From positions 3,345,563-3,409,562 of the forward strand of contig NW_022145601.1 in NCBI RefSeq assembly GCF_000002235.5: a stretch of DNA of 64,000 nucleotides, read 5' to 3'. The DNA comes from Strongylocentrotus purpuratus. Taxonomy: Eukaryota > Echinodermata > Echinoidea > Camarodonta > Strongylocentrotidae. Shown here piece after piece: positions 12,501-22,837 of the stretch. The notes beneath the pieces are model-generated. The model saw only the letters and a program-made list of their open reading frames with translations. It had not been told where the DNA came from and made no database searches. Made by a program: the position numbers and the translations under genes. The first letter of the stretch is position 1. Every line of letters begins with the position of its first letter.

Positions 12501-15500
12501 AAGGTAGGTATCAAGGTTGGTAGAAGTTCCTAAATTTGTACGACAACAAACCAATGAAAGTTTTCAGTATTAAATAGAGAAGGCTTACATTCTTGATGTG
12601 TCACGATCTTGTCCAATGCATTCCTGAACCTTAAGCTGTCCTGGGTTACATGGTAGGATGTCCTCGGCTCCATTGGGACAGCTCTCATCATAGGGCGCTA
12701 GGGTATCACCAAACTCACACGAATCCCAAACACTCGCCTGACATAAATAAACAAGAAAACAAATTATTTTCTTCATCTTCCTGTAGATCTTTATGTAAAA
12801 CAATAAAGAATGCCCAAATGCCAAACCAAACTGATAGGGACTGAGGATTTGCTCTGCATCAATAAACCTTCCTAAAAATGACAAAAAAATTCTCCTTATA
12901 GGGTTCTACCAAACTCACAAAGGTTCCCAGACAATCGCCTGAAAAAAAGAAAAAATGAAAAGTGTACCTGTAGTTTTAAGATATCATGTTTCATCATCCT
13001 GACATACATGTACATGTAGATTCAGTTAAACAGGAGACAGTGAGCTTTATCAATTTAGGCTTGTTCAGATAGCACAGTAACCACCGCAAAATGAATGGCA
13101 AATGTGTGGAACAATTAAATGTCCTCTCCGAGGGACTTGGTAATGAGGATTAATGCTTTACCAAAGGGCACTAGCGCAATGACTTGGTTTCTAACCCAGG
13201 ACCTCCTGGCTACGAGACCACTGCTCTACCACTGAGCCTTTGTTTGCATGTTACAATTTACATGTGTGGTAAACGAGCAACAGCGCAGAGAGGCAAAGAT
13301 AGGAACCGAATAGTTTGTTAATTACCTTGAGCGTTCTTCCTACATGTCTCGCAGTATCATATTCAGTCAAGTTATGACTAGTCTCCTCCTGTAAAGGTGT
13401 AATAGAGTGATAGTTATCATGATAATAATAATAATAATACTTCTACTACTAATAATGATAGCTGTACTAATAGCAATAATTATAATAGTAATAACAAAAA
13501 TAATAATACATAATGGAAATAATAATAATAATAATAGTAGTAGTAAACTGCTTGCTAAAAGCTAATTGTTATGATAAAATAATACTAGTGAATACAGACT
13601 TACTAAAGACCTGTTTATTTTTGTTCCGCTTACATGTACAATTGTACATGTTGTCTGATTTCAGCTTTCTGTTCAACAGATTGAGATTATTTTGATTGCC
13701 TAGCTGATGGAAACCTCTAATACACGCACAGCTGTTGTAATGTAGGTATAGCATTGTATTAATTCCTGAACTACGTACATACATGTACAGTAGTAACATT
13801 TCACATCTTTCTCAAATTTATGAACAACAACAACTTTGCATTTTAATGCAACATGATTTGGGGAGCTTTGATGTAAAATCAATCAAGACACAATGTACAT
13901 TACATGCATGGCAAAATAGTAAACAGTTGACCTAGAAAACAAACAAACATTTAAATTGCTTAAAATTGAAATGTTTTGATCATTATAGACCCATCACCAC
14001 TCATGTACATTGTATGAAGTACAGTACATTTTAACACATTATTCATTTTTACATTCATGCATGATTCAAACATTTATTTTATCCATGAAGCATATGTGCC
14101 AGAGAAAAAATTGGCAAGTGTGCATGCATGTGTGTGTGGAGGGGAGTGTAGTATGATGAATTCAAAAAAGTGTCATTGGGTAGCTTGTCAGTGGGTTTAA
14201 AATAATATTTTAAAATGTGTTGACATTCATTAAATAATTTTTTTTTTAAATAACATAAACATGCATGTACATTTATATACCTGAAATCCTGAATGAACAT
14301 ATTTCCTTGAATTTAACCTTCATCTTGTAGGCCTACAGTGTATTTTTATGATACTGGAGAGATTTCACCATGGATATTTCAGATCCAAGTATAAAAATAA
14401 AAGAGTATTCTATGGTGATAATTTTGTCCATGTCTTAATGCAGATATGTAGTGGAGATAACTTAAATAACGTTGTGTTTCAAAACCCCTGGTTTAAATTT
14501 TTATGTAAGGTGAAACCCATTTTTTTGCCCTATTTAGGACACCAAAACGTGACATGAAAAAACCTAGTTCCTGGTAATGGGTATTCTCTAAATTTGTATG
14601 ACTATCTGATGTTCAATTATTGTCTGGTAGTAAGTGCTGAATCTATTTATGCTCATGTCATTAAAAATCTTAGGTTGCGTGGCAAAGTTTTTTCATAATC
14701 ACAATATTTCACATCTTGTAACAGTTGTTATGCATGGTGTCCACCATGTAACACGCGTTCCATTTGGTGCTTCTGCATGATGAATGCACATTATATGAAC
14801 AACTTTGACAATTCCCAGTTTATTTCTTGGAAGAACTCCATGGATCAAATCAATTAAAAAAAGATGAAGCTTGAAATGTAATAGTTAAAAAAACAGCGCA
14901 TGTTTGAAATTCTAAAAATTCTTTGGTGTCCACCCATAACATGCGTTATATGAAAAATACAAAATACAATTTTGTTAAGAAAACTTCATTTATAATCTTT
15001 CTAATCTTTCACAAGAAAGGCTTTCCACATTGTGTATATAAAATTCATTGAATTGTTCAATTTTTATTCAAATATATATATTTTTTTAAATTATGAACCT
15101 TTGGTGTCCACCCTAGAGGACTGGGTGATGAATGTTATATGGCATTGTGCATTCTCATGAAAAATGAAAACAATTAAAAGTTAATTGTTCTAAATTTATT
15201 TTCTTCTTCAAGGAGAACATACAGTATCACTATCAATCAATAATAATAATTATGTAAGTAAGAATATTAATTCTTAAAGTTTGTGTAACGGTTGTTATGG
15301 TGGACACCAAGGTTTTTGATTAAATTGACCATGGAAGTGCATGTGTCATTCATATTTTTATAACAGAGTTAGCAACTATTCAAGTTGGTAATTATATGTC
15401 TCACTTCACAGCAAATACACAATTAATAACATTCTCTAAAAATGAACCATATTTAGGCATATTTTAGAGGGTTTCATTTTTAAGCATTCATGTCACATGC

Positions 15501-15518
15501 TACCCTGGGTAAATAAAA

Positions 15519-15553
<35 letters not shown>

Positions 15554-17499
15554 TTTCATTACCCAGTATTGTAAAAGTACACTATATGAACATATATGAA
15601 CGATCTACAAATTGAAAAAAAATGAAAGTAAAGAAAGTACCGGTATGTACTATACATGCCCATGTGAAACATGCAAAATAATAATTCAAAATATGAAGGG
15701 ATACAACCAAAAGAGTGATAATACAACCTGCAAGTACCTCTAAAGCCTTCCCAAATCTGTCTCCTAAAGTTTATAATTTCATATGAATAAACAGAATTGG
15801 TGTAGCATGAGTCACTGATTTTCTCCTGATGCTTCATCATTGTGTTTCCAAGAACTACATTTCTGTTACACAATACCTCTTCAACATAAACTCTGGGTAT
15901 TGGGTAAACCGATTTGGAACGCTGGGAATGTTTTTCTACAGCACCCCCAGCCATGGAACACAAACGTTCCATCCCCAGCCATGGAACACAAACGTTCCAT
16001 GGCCAGTGTGTGTGTGGCTATACAATAACATGCTGTAGAAATAGGGTATAAAGTCATCCTTATCTGTAAAATGGGGAAGATCCCAAAACTTAATACATGG
16101 ATTAGATGAAATGAAGAAATAATAGAAATACTGATAAATTAAAAACAAAAGTTTCAGGAGAATGAGACAGTAATTAGGCTACATGTATGGCTAGCATGCA
16201 CTGAGATTGAAACCACTCACTATCACTTACAACATCTCATAGACCGAGCTGTGCGATACTAGAAGGAAAAAAGAAAAAGGAAAGCAGAGTACCTGTATAT
16301 CACCGTTAAGTCAGAAATAAGATTTGCTGAATAAGAAACTATAAAAAGACAAAAGAGAGAGAGATTAGGCCAATAGAATGTAATAAAACCTCTCTTATAT
16401 AATAGTAACAACCAACATACAGGTACATCAATTTACAAAGAAGACAACCTGCTGTGAAGTTCACACTCTGCAGAAACCCAATGAATATGGATTCTTCTAC
16501 ATGTACTACTACCAATTATTTTAAAGACTAAAAAAAATATCAATAATTGGGGCAATTTTGTGACAAGATACTTTAAAGTAAAATTGTATTCATCAATATA
16601 AACAATAAAGTGGTGTTTTGAGGTACCAAAGAGAGCCAGTAATACTGAACTGTTCATAAAGCTTCTTTGAAACTCGAAAGGATAGACCTAAATCTGCATG
16701 TACAGGTCTCCAAGAAAATAGCTACGAGAGGATTCTATTTGAAATGCTATATTAGAGAGTTGATGCCTTTGAAATGTGGTGCTTCAGGAGGCTGTTGCAG
16801 GTGTCATGGAATGATAAAAAGACAAATGTGTGGGTCCTGGAAAAGATTGGAACAGACTTGACCATCAGAAGGGGAATCATGGAAAGAAAACTAAACTATT
16901 TTGGGCACATTGTTAGGAGATCTGAAGTTGTTGAGAAGCAAATACTGCGAGAAGCAAATACTGCAAGGAGCAGTCGAAGGAAAACGGGGTAGAGGTCGTC
17001 CACCAATATCTTGGACTGAGGATATCACGAAAGTGTCTGGACAAGGAATGAAAGATGCAACACAAATGGCAGGTGAAAGAGTTCTCTCGTGAAGACCACA
17101 GCAGCCCTTTACAGCGCCACCTGAAGATGATGATGATGAACAAAGTGACATATTAAAGCTAAGGGTAAGCTGGAAGACGCAGGATTGTTTCTTGCTAAAA
17201 GCCATGTTGTGCATCAGGCAAGATTTTGTGGTCTTAAAAATCTTGATGTTTATTTCCAAAAATGAACATTTCTGATCTAGGAGTAGGATTCAACAAGATA
17301 TAATGTACATTAAGCCTTCGCATAAATTAAACATAAGACAGTTTTACTTAAATTTCCCCAAACCAAAAATAAGTATTTTTCCCAAACATATATTTGTACT
17401 TACCGGTACTTGGTCATTTATGGGCAGGGATAGAGAACATTTAGCCAAAGATGTCAGCAAAAAGATGACGAAAATGGGCCGCACTCTATACTGCCCCAT
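6241..17499 (-). CDS. Gene 1: TNF-receptor superfamily member with death domain
   Basis: The gene is predicted by joining seven exons: 17499-17404, 13388-13326, 12737-12589, 10933-10566, 9761-9636, 8224-6917 and 6527-6241. Every junction is AG/GT and keeps phase, giving 2397 bases (798 aa plus stop). Order in the protein: signal peptide (1 to about 22), short N-terminal region with an NLT glycosylation site, cysteine-rich TNFR repeats (about 60-146), Thr/Ser/Pro stalk (147-225), one membrane helix (about 231-252), acidic low-complexity cytoplasmic region (268-703) with PVQQT at 692-696, and death domain (704-798). By family knowledge it should bind a TNF-type ligand at the cell surface and signal through death-domain adaptors and possibly TRAFs. 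The cytoplasmic region is unusually long. Which vertebrate TNFR is closest cannot be told by eye. Confidence 0.9.
6917..8224 (-). CDS. Gene 1 exon 6: long acidic cytoplasmic region
   Basis: A 1308-base exon coding for about 436 residues (268-703). It is rich in Asp, Glu, Asn, Pro and Ser and has no recognisable fold. Near its start a 20-residue unit is repeated twice: SGLEFDGSLGDDAGSPAAEG, then a second copy ending LLGDDEGPPAAEG. A basic stretch (KKDAKRKQR) follows later. Near the end, PVQQT (692-696) matches the PxQxT class of TRAF-binding motif, about ten residues before the death domain. Boundaries are CACTCCACAG and AAGG/GTAGGT. Confidence 0.88.
8345..8660 (-). repeat. tRNA-derived SINE, minus strand
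   Basis: Read on the minus strand, this has a tRNA-like head near 8580-8650 (GCAGTTCAAGTCCTGCTGT as B-box region). The body contains CTCCACCCAGGTGAAGTAAA and the tail region GCGCAGTAGAGTATATTC. The body matches the plus-strand copy at 27660-27880. It lies in intron 5 of gene 1. Confidence 0.65.
8661..9635 (-). other. Gene 1 intron 5, rest
   Basis: Intronic sequence between the transmembrane exon and the SINE. No further exon with good splice sites was seen. Short open frames here have no recognisable content. Confidence 0.5.
9636..9761 (-). CDS. Gene 1 exon 5: transmembrane segment
   Basis: A 126-base exon that starts after TTCTTATGTAG and ends at AGCG/GTAAGT. It encodes a single hydrophobic helix, IGILVFAFIACIVASILFIL, followed by the stop-transfer sequence WKTCNK. 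Phase 1 on both sides, as for gene 2 exon 42808-42936. It places the receptor as a type I single-pass membrane protein. Confidence 0.9.
10566..10933 (-). CDS. Gene 1 exon 4: TNFR cysteine-rich repeat and stalk
   Basis: A 368-base exon between TTTGCTCAG and AGAG/GTAATG. Residues 104-146 carry eight cysteines in a TNFR-like order, beginning CDPCP and continuing CTQCHPCSEC to TDTDC. Residues 147-225 are rich in Thr, Ser and Pro, as in the O-glycosylated stalks of many TNFRs. Both exon phases match gene 2 exon 38327-38598. Confidence 0.92.
12589..12737 (-). CDS. Gene 1 exon 3: first cysteine-rich part
   Basis: A 149-base exon entered in phase 0 after TTTATGTCAG and left two bases into a Met codon at AAT/GTAAGC. 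It encodes residues 54-102 with four cysteines, including SCPNG and QECIG. It fits the N-terminal half of a TNFR cysteine-rich region. The matching exon of gene 2 (36505-36623) has the same entry and exit phases. Confidence 0.85.
13118..13245 (-). repeat. tRNA-derived SINE head, minus strand
   Basis: On the minus strand, GGCTCAGTGGTAGAGCAGTG gives an A-box and GGGTTAGAAACC a degenerate B-box. The body continues with GCGCTAGTGCCCTTTGG and AATCCTCATTACCAAG. The same body follows a second head at 28060-28165, so this is a SINE family and not a tRNA gene. Confidence 0.65.
13326..13388 (-). CDS. Gene 1 exon 2: short ectodomain exon
   Basis: A 63-base exon of 21 codons, phase 0 on both sides, between TTTACAG and AAG/GTAATT. 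It contains an N-L-T sequon. It has no cysteine and little sequence signature. It is supported by clean splice sites and by phase agreement with both neighbours; it could be skipped without breaking the frame. Confidence 0.65.
15945..16000. repeat. 28-bp tandem duplication
   Basis: Two exact adjacent copies of a 28-bp unit that begins CCCCAGCCATGG and ends AAACGTTCCAT. The unit is itself partly palindromic around ATGGAACACAAACGTTCCAT. Confidence 0.9.
16667..17095 (+). pseudogene. 3' end of a LINE reverse-transcriptase ORF
   Basis: Fragments in two plus-strand frames read like the extreme C-terminus of a LINE polyprotein. One carries ERKLNYFGHIVRR, the other EGKRGRGRPPISWTEDI. This order is common at the end of RTE- or CR1-like reverse transcriptases. 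The frame changes near 16940-16970, where GAGAAGCAAATACTGC is duplicated. Everything upstream is missing, so it is a dead 5'-truncated copy lying antisense in intron 1 of gene 1. Confidence 0.7.
17404..17499 (-). CDS. Gene 1 exon 1: start and signal peptide
   Basis: The ATG is at 17499 and the exon ends at a strong donor, CCG/GTAAGT. It encodes 32 residues in phase 0: a short basic start, a hydrophobic core IFVIFLLTSLA, and then a polar part. This is a typical cleaved signal peptide for a type I membrane protein. The ATG follows an in-frame TAG on the minus strand, which supports it as the start. A TATATAG on the minus strand near 17960 could be a promoter element, but that is weak. Confidence 0.85.
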
Positions 17500-18101
17500 C
17501 TAGAAGAAAAAAAATAAGTACAAAAACATTATAATCACAAACACCCTGCTCTTGATTTTAGGGGGAAATTCTACTCATGCCTCAAGGGCCCCAATTAAAG
17601 ATCAAACGTTTGATCAAACATTCACTACAACTTAATTTACCTGTGCTACATTAGCTGATTCAGGGACTCTTTAACTACATCATAGCCCACTCAGCTATAA
17701 ATTTAGGGACTTCCACCCTAATAGTAATATAAAGTTTGTTTTAATAAAAGCAGAATTTCAATGATGCATGACAACTTCAAAATGTCAAAACTTTCTTATG
17801 TTTTAAAGACCGTCACCACTACTGGGCCAGAAGGGATTAGACCACACAGAGAGCCATCGAGGTCAATGTGACAGGTGGCTATCTCATTAACTCAGCTCTC
17901 ATTTAACATAAGAAAAAGAGGATCATGGGGGACCAACAGGCACCGATTGGGGAAGTTTTCTATATAGAGGGAGCAAGTAGCTACAAGTATGGCAGTGTGC
18001 CTTTAAATCTTTTTTTGCTCAAACAAGCAACAACCTGTCTCATTCATTTTCTGCTGAATTGAATTAGGGTGGTCTTCCTCCTTTATTAAACATCATTCCC
18101 C

Positions 18102-18858
18102 GGTTCCATGACACATGCTCCACCCACGATTGTTCCGCCGATATTTACTACGCAAAACGCGACAATTGCTCCGCGACATTTGCTCAGCGACAATTATTGT
18201 CGTAAGTAGCCTTTGTATTTTACGGGGAACTTTTTGAGTGGAGCAAATGTCGGCGGAGCAATTGTCGGCGGAGCAAACGTCGGCGGAGCAAATGTCGGTG
18301 GAGCAAATGTCAGCGGAGCAAATGTCGGCGGAGAAATCGCCAGTGGAGCAAATGTCGCGGAGCAAATGTCGGTGGAGCAAATGTCGGCGGAGCAATTGTC
18401 GGCGGAGCAAACGTCGGCGGAGCAAATGTCGGTGGAGCAAATGTCAGCGGAGCAAATGTCGGCGGAGAAATCGCCAGTGGAGCAAATGTCGCGGAGCAAA
18501 TGTCGGTGGAGCAATTGTCGGCGGAGCAAATGTCACCGGAGCAAGTGTCGCTTCAGGCGGAGCAACTGTCGTTCGAGGAGCATTTGTCACCGGAGCAATT
18601 GTCGCGTTTTGCGGAGCAATTGTCGGCAGAGCAAATGTCGGGGAACAATTGTCGCGGAGCAATCGTCACCGGAGCAATTGTCGGCGGAGCAACTGTGGTT
18701 CGAGGAGCATTTGTCACCGGAGCAAGTGTCGCTTTAGGCGGAGCAACTGTTGGCAGAGCAACTGTGGTTCGAGGAGCATTTGTCACCGGAGCAATCGTCG
18801 CGTTTTGCGGAGTAAATGTCGGCGGAGCAATCGTCGGCGGAGCATATGTCGCGTTACC
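18102..18858 (+). mobile_element. Small TU-type foldback element with 15-bp repeat array
   Basis: A 757-bp element bounded by the 8-bp direct duplication CATTCCCC at 18094-18101 and 18859-18866. The left end starts GGTTCCATGACACATGCTCC; the right end is the inverse, ending GCATATGTCGCGTTACC. The left arm is short (about 100 bp). After a small middle piece comes an array of about forty degenerate 15-bp units of the type GTCGGCGGAGCAAAT. The same ends and repeat form the larger element at 39537-42506. No protein of its own is encoded. It sits about 600 bp upstream of the gene 1 start codon. Confidence 0.88.
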
Positions 18859-18866
18859 CATTCCCC

Positions 18867-20061
18867 CCCCCCCCAACATAAAATATAACACCGACAATGC
18901 ATGCGTTGAACATCGTTTTCAGAATAGACTTCACTTACTCATGTCCAACTCCCAGTTTGTGGCCTCATATTAAACAAGGTTAGTCTAGACTCTAGTATAG
19001 ATCTAGACTAGTCTACACCTTGGTTGGATTTATGTTAAATGGTAATAATTAAAAATTCGGAATGCAAAGTCGGCCTACTCGTGAAATAAGTCTAGCCATT
19101 GCCTGCCACTGTGCTGGTCATTGAACATGTTTACAGAGGGTGAGAAGTATATAGACACACTGTGTACTTCCGTATAGGCCAAATAATAGGCTACATGTAG
19201 GTACTACATATATAGGTTAGGCATTACACACACACACATGAACGGTAATTGCGCAACATAGTACATACATTTTAGTGAATTTGCAGTGGCTTATTTCATG
19301 AGAATCCCTAAAAGTATAGGTCTACACATTAGTCACTTATACACATAAATGTCTTCACTCTGATTTAAAAAGTGACCAAGAAATTACCGTTTCATAATGA
19401 TTTAGACTCTAATAATGTCGACTTCAGAATTCCACCATTCCTTTGACTTCAGCTTCCCGGTGCAATGTGCTCATCTCTATATAAACGGCGCGTTACCCGT
19501 CCACACGTACACGTACTCGACTCTACGAGAAGTAAGTGCAGTGCAGTGCATGCAGTAGACGTACGGTACGTGGGCATGTTTTGAAATAAAAAGTTCCGTT
19601 TTATTTCTTAAACGGTCCCACTACTTGGGGCATGAAGAAATTACAGATAAATGGTTCATTCATATTTTACAACTAAGACATTAAAGAAAAATATATACAT
19701 GTATCTTACTAAAAAAAGGTTCTTTGGCAGCCAACAACACTCAACAAATCGAAGGCAAAAATTCAACATGTATAAATGGGCCATGGGCGTGTTCACTTTG
19801 AATTTGTGCAATGCCTGTACTGTACTGTGCATTGCATTGGTGGTAGTGATCAGTGGTCATCACGCGTCACGGGGAATCCCCGATACAGCGTCTCGCTTCC
19901 GCTACTTTCGCAATGACCACCATGGTGCGAATGATGACCAGTGCTGCGTCATTGCACCAGTGCTGCGTCATTGCAAAGTAGCGATCAATTGTTTGGCGGG
20001 TTATTTAGCCGGGAAACTAAATGGGAGTTAGTAAAGTTTGCAGGTAGAAAATGTATCAATG
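18867..20061. other. Unique sequence between gene 1 and transposon cluster
   Basis: No protein-coding exon was recognised. The stretch holds a candidate core promoter (19478-19531) and a plus-strand frame at 19651-20031 without a known domain. A short doubled phrase, GTGCTGCGTCATTGCA, lies near 19940-19975. Confidence 0.4.
19478..19531 (+). promoter_or_regulatory. Candidate TATA promoter and first exon, plus strand
   Basis: TATATAAAC at 19478-19486 is followed about 30 bases later by a GC-richer stretch, and then by a consensus donor GAGAA/GTAAGT at 19531/19532. This is the layout of a TATA promoter with a short noncoding first exon. It could serve the 5' end of gene 2, whose first coding exon is missing and whose next exon is 16 kb downstream, or an unrelated transcript. 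There is no direct evidence of use. Confidence 0.3.
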
Positions 20062-20263
20062 TACAGTCAAACCTGCTTTAGTGACCACCTGTCTACAAAG
20101 ACCACCTGTCTTTACAAGGACCACTTTTTGTGTTTCCCTTGAAAATGGTTTCTCATTGAAACATGTACTAAATGAACCTGTCTATTCAAAGACCATCTGC
20201 CTACAAAGACCACTTTTTGTGTTTCCCTTGGGCGGTCGCTGTACATAGACAAGTTTGACTGTA
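20062..20263. mobile_element. MITE with TACAGTCAAAC ends
   Basis: The ends are inverted: TACAGTCAAACCTG on the left, CAAGTTTGACTGTA on the right. A TA at each outer edge would fit a TA target duplication, as in Tc1/mariner-type MITEs. The middle contains two diverged direct copies of a CAAAGACCAC...TTTTTGTGTTTCCCTTG unit of about 100 bp. It is non-coding. Confidence 0.7.
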
Positions 20264-20265
20264 TT

Positions 20266-20665
20266 AGAGAGAAGGTTGAGTTCTGGGGAGAGGTCCCGGG
20301 GGAGAGGTGAACATAATTTGTGAGCGTTTTAATTGTTACTATGCACAATTAATATGGAAGAATATGAGAGAAAAAAGGTTCCCCGAAAAGCATGGCTCTT
20401 CAAATGCCTTCATATTCTCAATATGACATGTAAAAGCTTAAAAATGTGGGCCTCATTTTTATGCCACAGCATATTTGTGTAATCCCATATAAGCTATACA
20501 TCTTTCTGTGTACAGTGCTTTTTGATTGTTACTTTTACCAAGACTGCATGGGCCAAGTTTCCTGACGACTCCAGAATATTGCAGTACACACCGTATGGCG
20601 TATGCTACATTATGATCAACCTTTTCAAATCGATTCCACACCATTTCTTTCACAATACTACAAAA
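20266..20665 (+). repeat. Dispersed repeat, copy 1
   Basis: This stretch is colinear with 43157-43507. Shared phrases in order include GAGAAGGTTGAGTTCT, TAATTTGTGAGC, CTCTTCAAATGCCTT, ACATCTTTCTGTGT, TTGCAGTACACACC and TCGATTCCACA. The copies are diverged, with several indels. The second copy lies inside a TTAA-bounded element, so this is probably an old transposon body. Confidence 0.7.
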
Positions 20666-20847
20666 CAAAACAATGCAATCGCATGACCAGAACTCACCTT
20701 TATCTTTAAGTAAAGGGTAAAGCATTAAAGTTATCATGTTCACAACAAACCTAACTTTTACTTTTTAGCGACTTAAAAGCTTGCACTTGTGAACAAAGAT
20801 AAAACCACAAAGCAGTTTAAAAATCTAACAATATTAGACAGTTTCAA

Positions 20848-21140
20848 TCGAGGGCGTAGGCAGGATTTTTTCGAGGGGGGGGGGGTTAAAATGTGAAAAT
20901 CCCGCCGAATATTTCGCAACGACTCAGCCAGCCGCTGAATAAACGGGGGTGGGGGGGGGGGGGGGGTGGTAAAATCTTCTTTTTTTTTGGGGGGGGGGGT
21001 CCAGGATTTGAGGAAAATTTCGCAACGACTCAGCCATCCGCTGAATAGGCGGGGGAGGGGGGTAAGAGCATATGTTTTGGTCACCCTTTAGAACGATAGC
21101 TATAATAGGGAAAACGAGTTCATAATGCCTACGACTGCAT
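20848..21140. repeat. G-rich repeat with internal duplication
   Basis: Two diverged copies of a unit with GTGAAAATCCCGCCGAATATTTCGCAACGACTCAGCCA...CCGCTGAATA are interleaved with runs of 9 to 16 G. The left side begins GGGCGTAGGCAGGATTTT, and CCTACGACTGC appears near the right side, possibly remnants of inverted ends. It is non-coding. Confidence 0.5.
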
Positions 21141-21588
21141 TCAGGTAACGGTAGGCCTCTGTACTATATTGCTGCATATATAGGTCTATTCCATCGTAGG
21201 ATTGAGTGTAAATTGTAATAGGCTTATGACAGATTTGGGGGGGGGGGGAAATGATTATGAAAAGGGTTGCTTTTCTAAGAGACGATTATATGAAAAAAGA
21301 AAAATCAAGACTTTATTCAAATGTTTCATTTTTAAATGAATGTCATCCTAGTATATTAGACTCAGTAGACCATTTCTTCTCTTTCTCATTCTCACCTCTT
21401 CCCTTTCTTCTCTTTAATCCAGGCTCATTCCCACCTTTTCACTTTCTTTTCCATTTTATTTCTTCAGATACACAAAATTGATACCGGTCCTTGTGAAGAA
21501 GAGAACTCTCAGGGATTTTTATCAGGTGGGCTGTATCTAATACAGACCACCTTATATTTTTGTTAAAATCGCCTTTATTTCTTTATTA

Positions 21589-22837
21589 TCAGGTGGGCTG
21601 TATAACGTACAGACCACCTTATAATTTCGTTAGAATTGCCTTTATTATTTATTTATTTATTTATTTATTTATTAAATATTTTTCTTATTTCTAACCACTT
21701 TTTTGTTAGCAAGATAACGAGAAAATGGCTCGATCAAATGCCTTGAAATTTGGCACACATATGTATAGGCATATGTACAAAGCACAATAACGTTTTCAAC
21801 ATTGACCTTTAATGATGACGTCATCTAGGCGCCATTTTGTAAAATTTTACAAAAATCAACTCATGATCATATCTTAATAACCAAAAGCTATTTCTCATTC
21901 ATATTTATCATGATCAAGGTCAATATCCGTCCGGTCAACTTCAGGTCAAAGAACGCGCGCGTGCGCGTACGTCCGCGCGTTAATGCGCGCGCAAAATTTT
22001 TGAATGCTCAAAATCATCTCAAAATAATTTTACATACGTTTTAGGCCATTCTAAGCATTTTATAAAAAATCGCTCACACACACGCGCATGTGCGCGGCGC
22101 GCGCGTTTTCGCGCGTAATACTATTACACAACATTGAATCGCCATTTTTTTTTCTTTCATAATATTTCACATATTTTTACAAACAAATTGATACCATGCT
22201 TGTCTCTTTATGACTATTAATAATGGAATGATCGACCGTTTAACATAAATTTCCGTGCGCGCGAGCTCTTGTAATACATAGCATATATGGGCAAAAACAT
22301 GCCTATACAAGATCCATTGTAGCCCTTTAGGATGCAAGGTGACCCCAATTTTTGGGTCATATTTTGATACAGTATGAATTGGAGATATGATTTCATGTCT
22401 CATTTGACCCTCAATTAACTCATGACATCATCATAATGGCCTCCAAACTCAAAATTTTAATTTGCATATTATGACGTCAGCATATTTACGGAAAATTGAT
22501 TGTTTCTCTGTAAATATTGATCGATTGTCTTCAACATTCTCTACAAATAAAATTGGTCAAAATTTCATTTTGACAAAGGCATCAGGGCGTATTTTCGCGA
22601 TTAAAAAAGGCATGTCAATTTTTCACATTTTGCGTGTATTCTCTATGGGACATGAGTTTTTCTCAAAACTGGATTCTTTCGCGAGCAATATCTCTGTCGT
22701 TTAGCTTCGTTTACGCTGAACTTCAAGTATGTTGTATCTGAGACAATATGCTATCTCAAATGTACCCTTTATTTTGTCTCAAATTTTAGTTCGACCAGCC
22801 CACCTATACTTGTTCCAAACAAGTATTACAAATCTAG
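21589..22837 (+). mobile_element. Inserted Helitron, first tandem copy
   Basis: It starts TCAGGTGGGCTG at 21589 and ends CTAG at 22834-22837 with the same 3' hairpin. The outer Helitron stops at ...CTTTATTA (21588) and resumes with TTTATTTTTC at 24527, the exact continuation seen in the uninterrupted copy at 22838. The insertion is thus between A and T, as expected. Length is 1249 bp. Confidence 0.85.

Larger units (their letters stand above)
13389..17403 (-). other. Gene 1 intron 1
   Basis: A 4-kb intron between the signal-peptide exon and the short second exon. It contains a LINE remnant (16667-17095), a doubled 28-bp repeat (15945-16000), an (ATT)n run near 15520-15550, and a stretch at 14730-15320 in which GGTGTCCACC recurs three times and its complement once. 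No extra exon was accepted. Confidence 0.55.

Noticed and set aside
13118..13245. Functional tRNA gene
   Set aside because: Only the A and B boxes are present, the acceptor stem does not pair, and a SINE body follows that is shared with another copy.
15559..15972. 137-codon minus-strand frame in intron 1 of gene 1
   Set aside because: No cysteine-rich pattern, no acceptor that keeps phase with exon 1, and the composition is that of the surrounding intron.
18093..18973. Long frames of up to 216 codons in several frames
   Set aside because: They come from the stop-free 15-bp repeat of the TU element, which opens all six frames. The same holds for 39308-40071 and 41885-42572.
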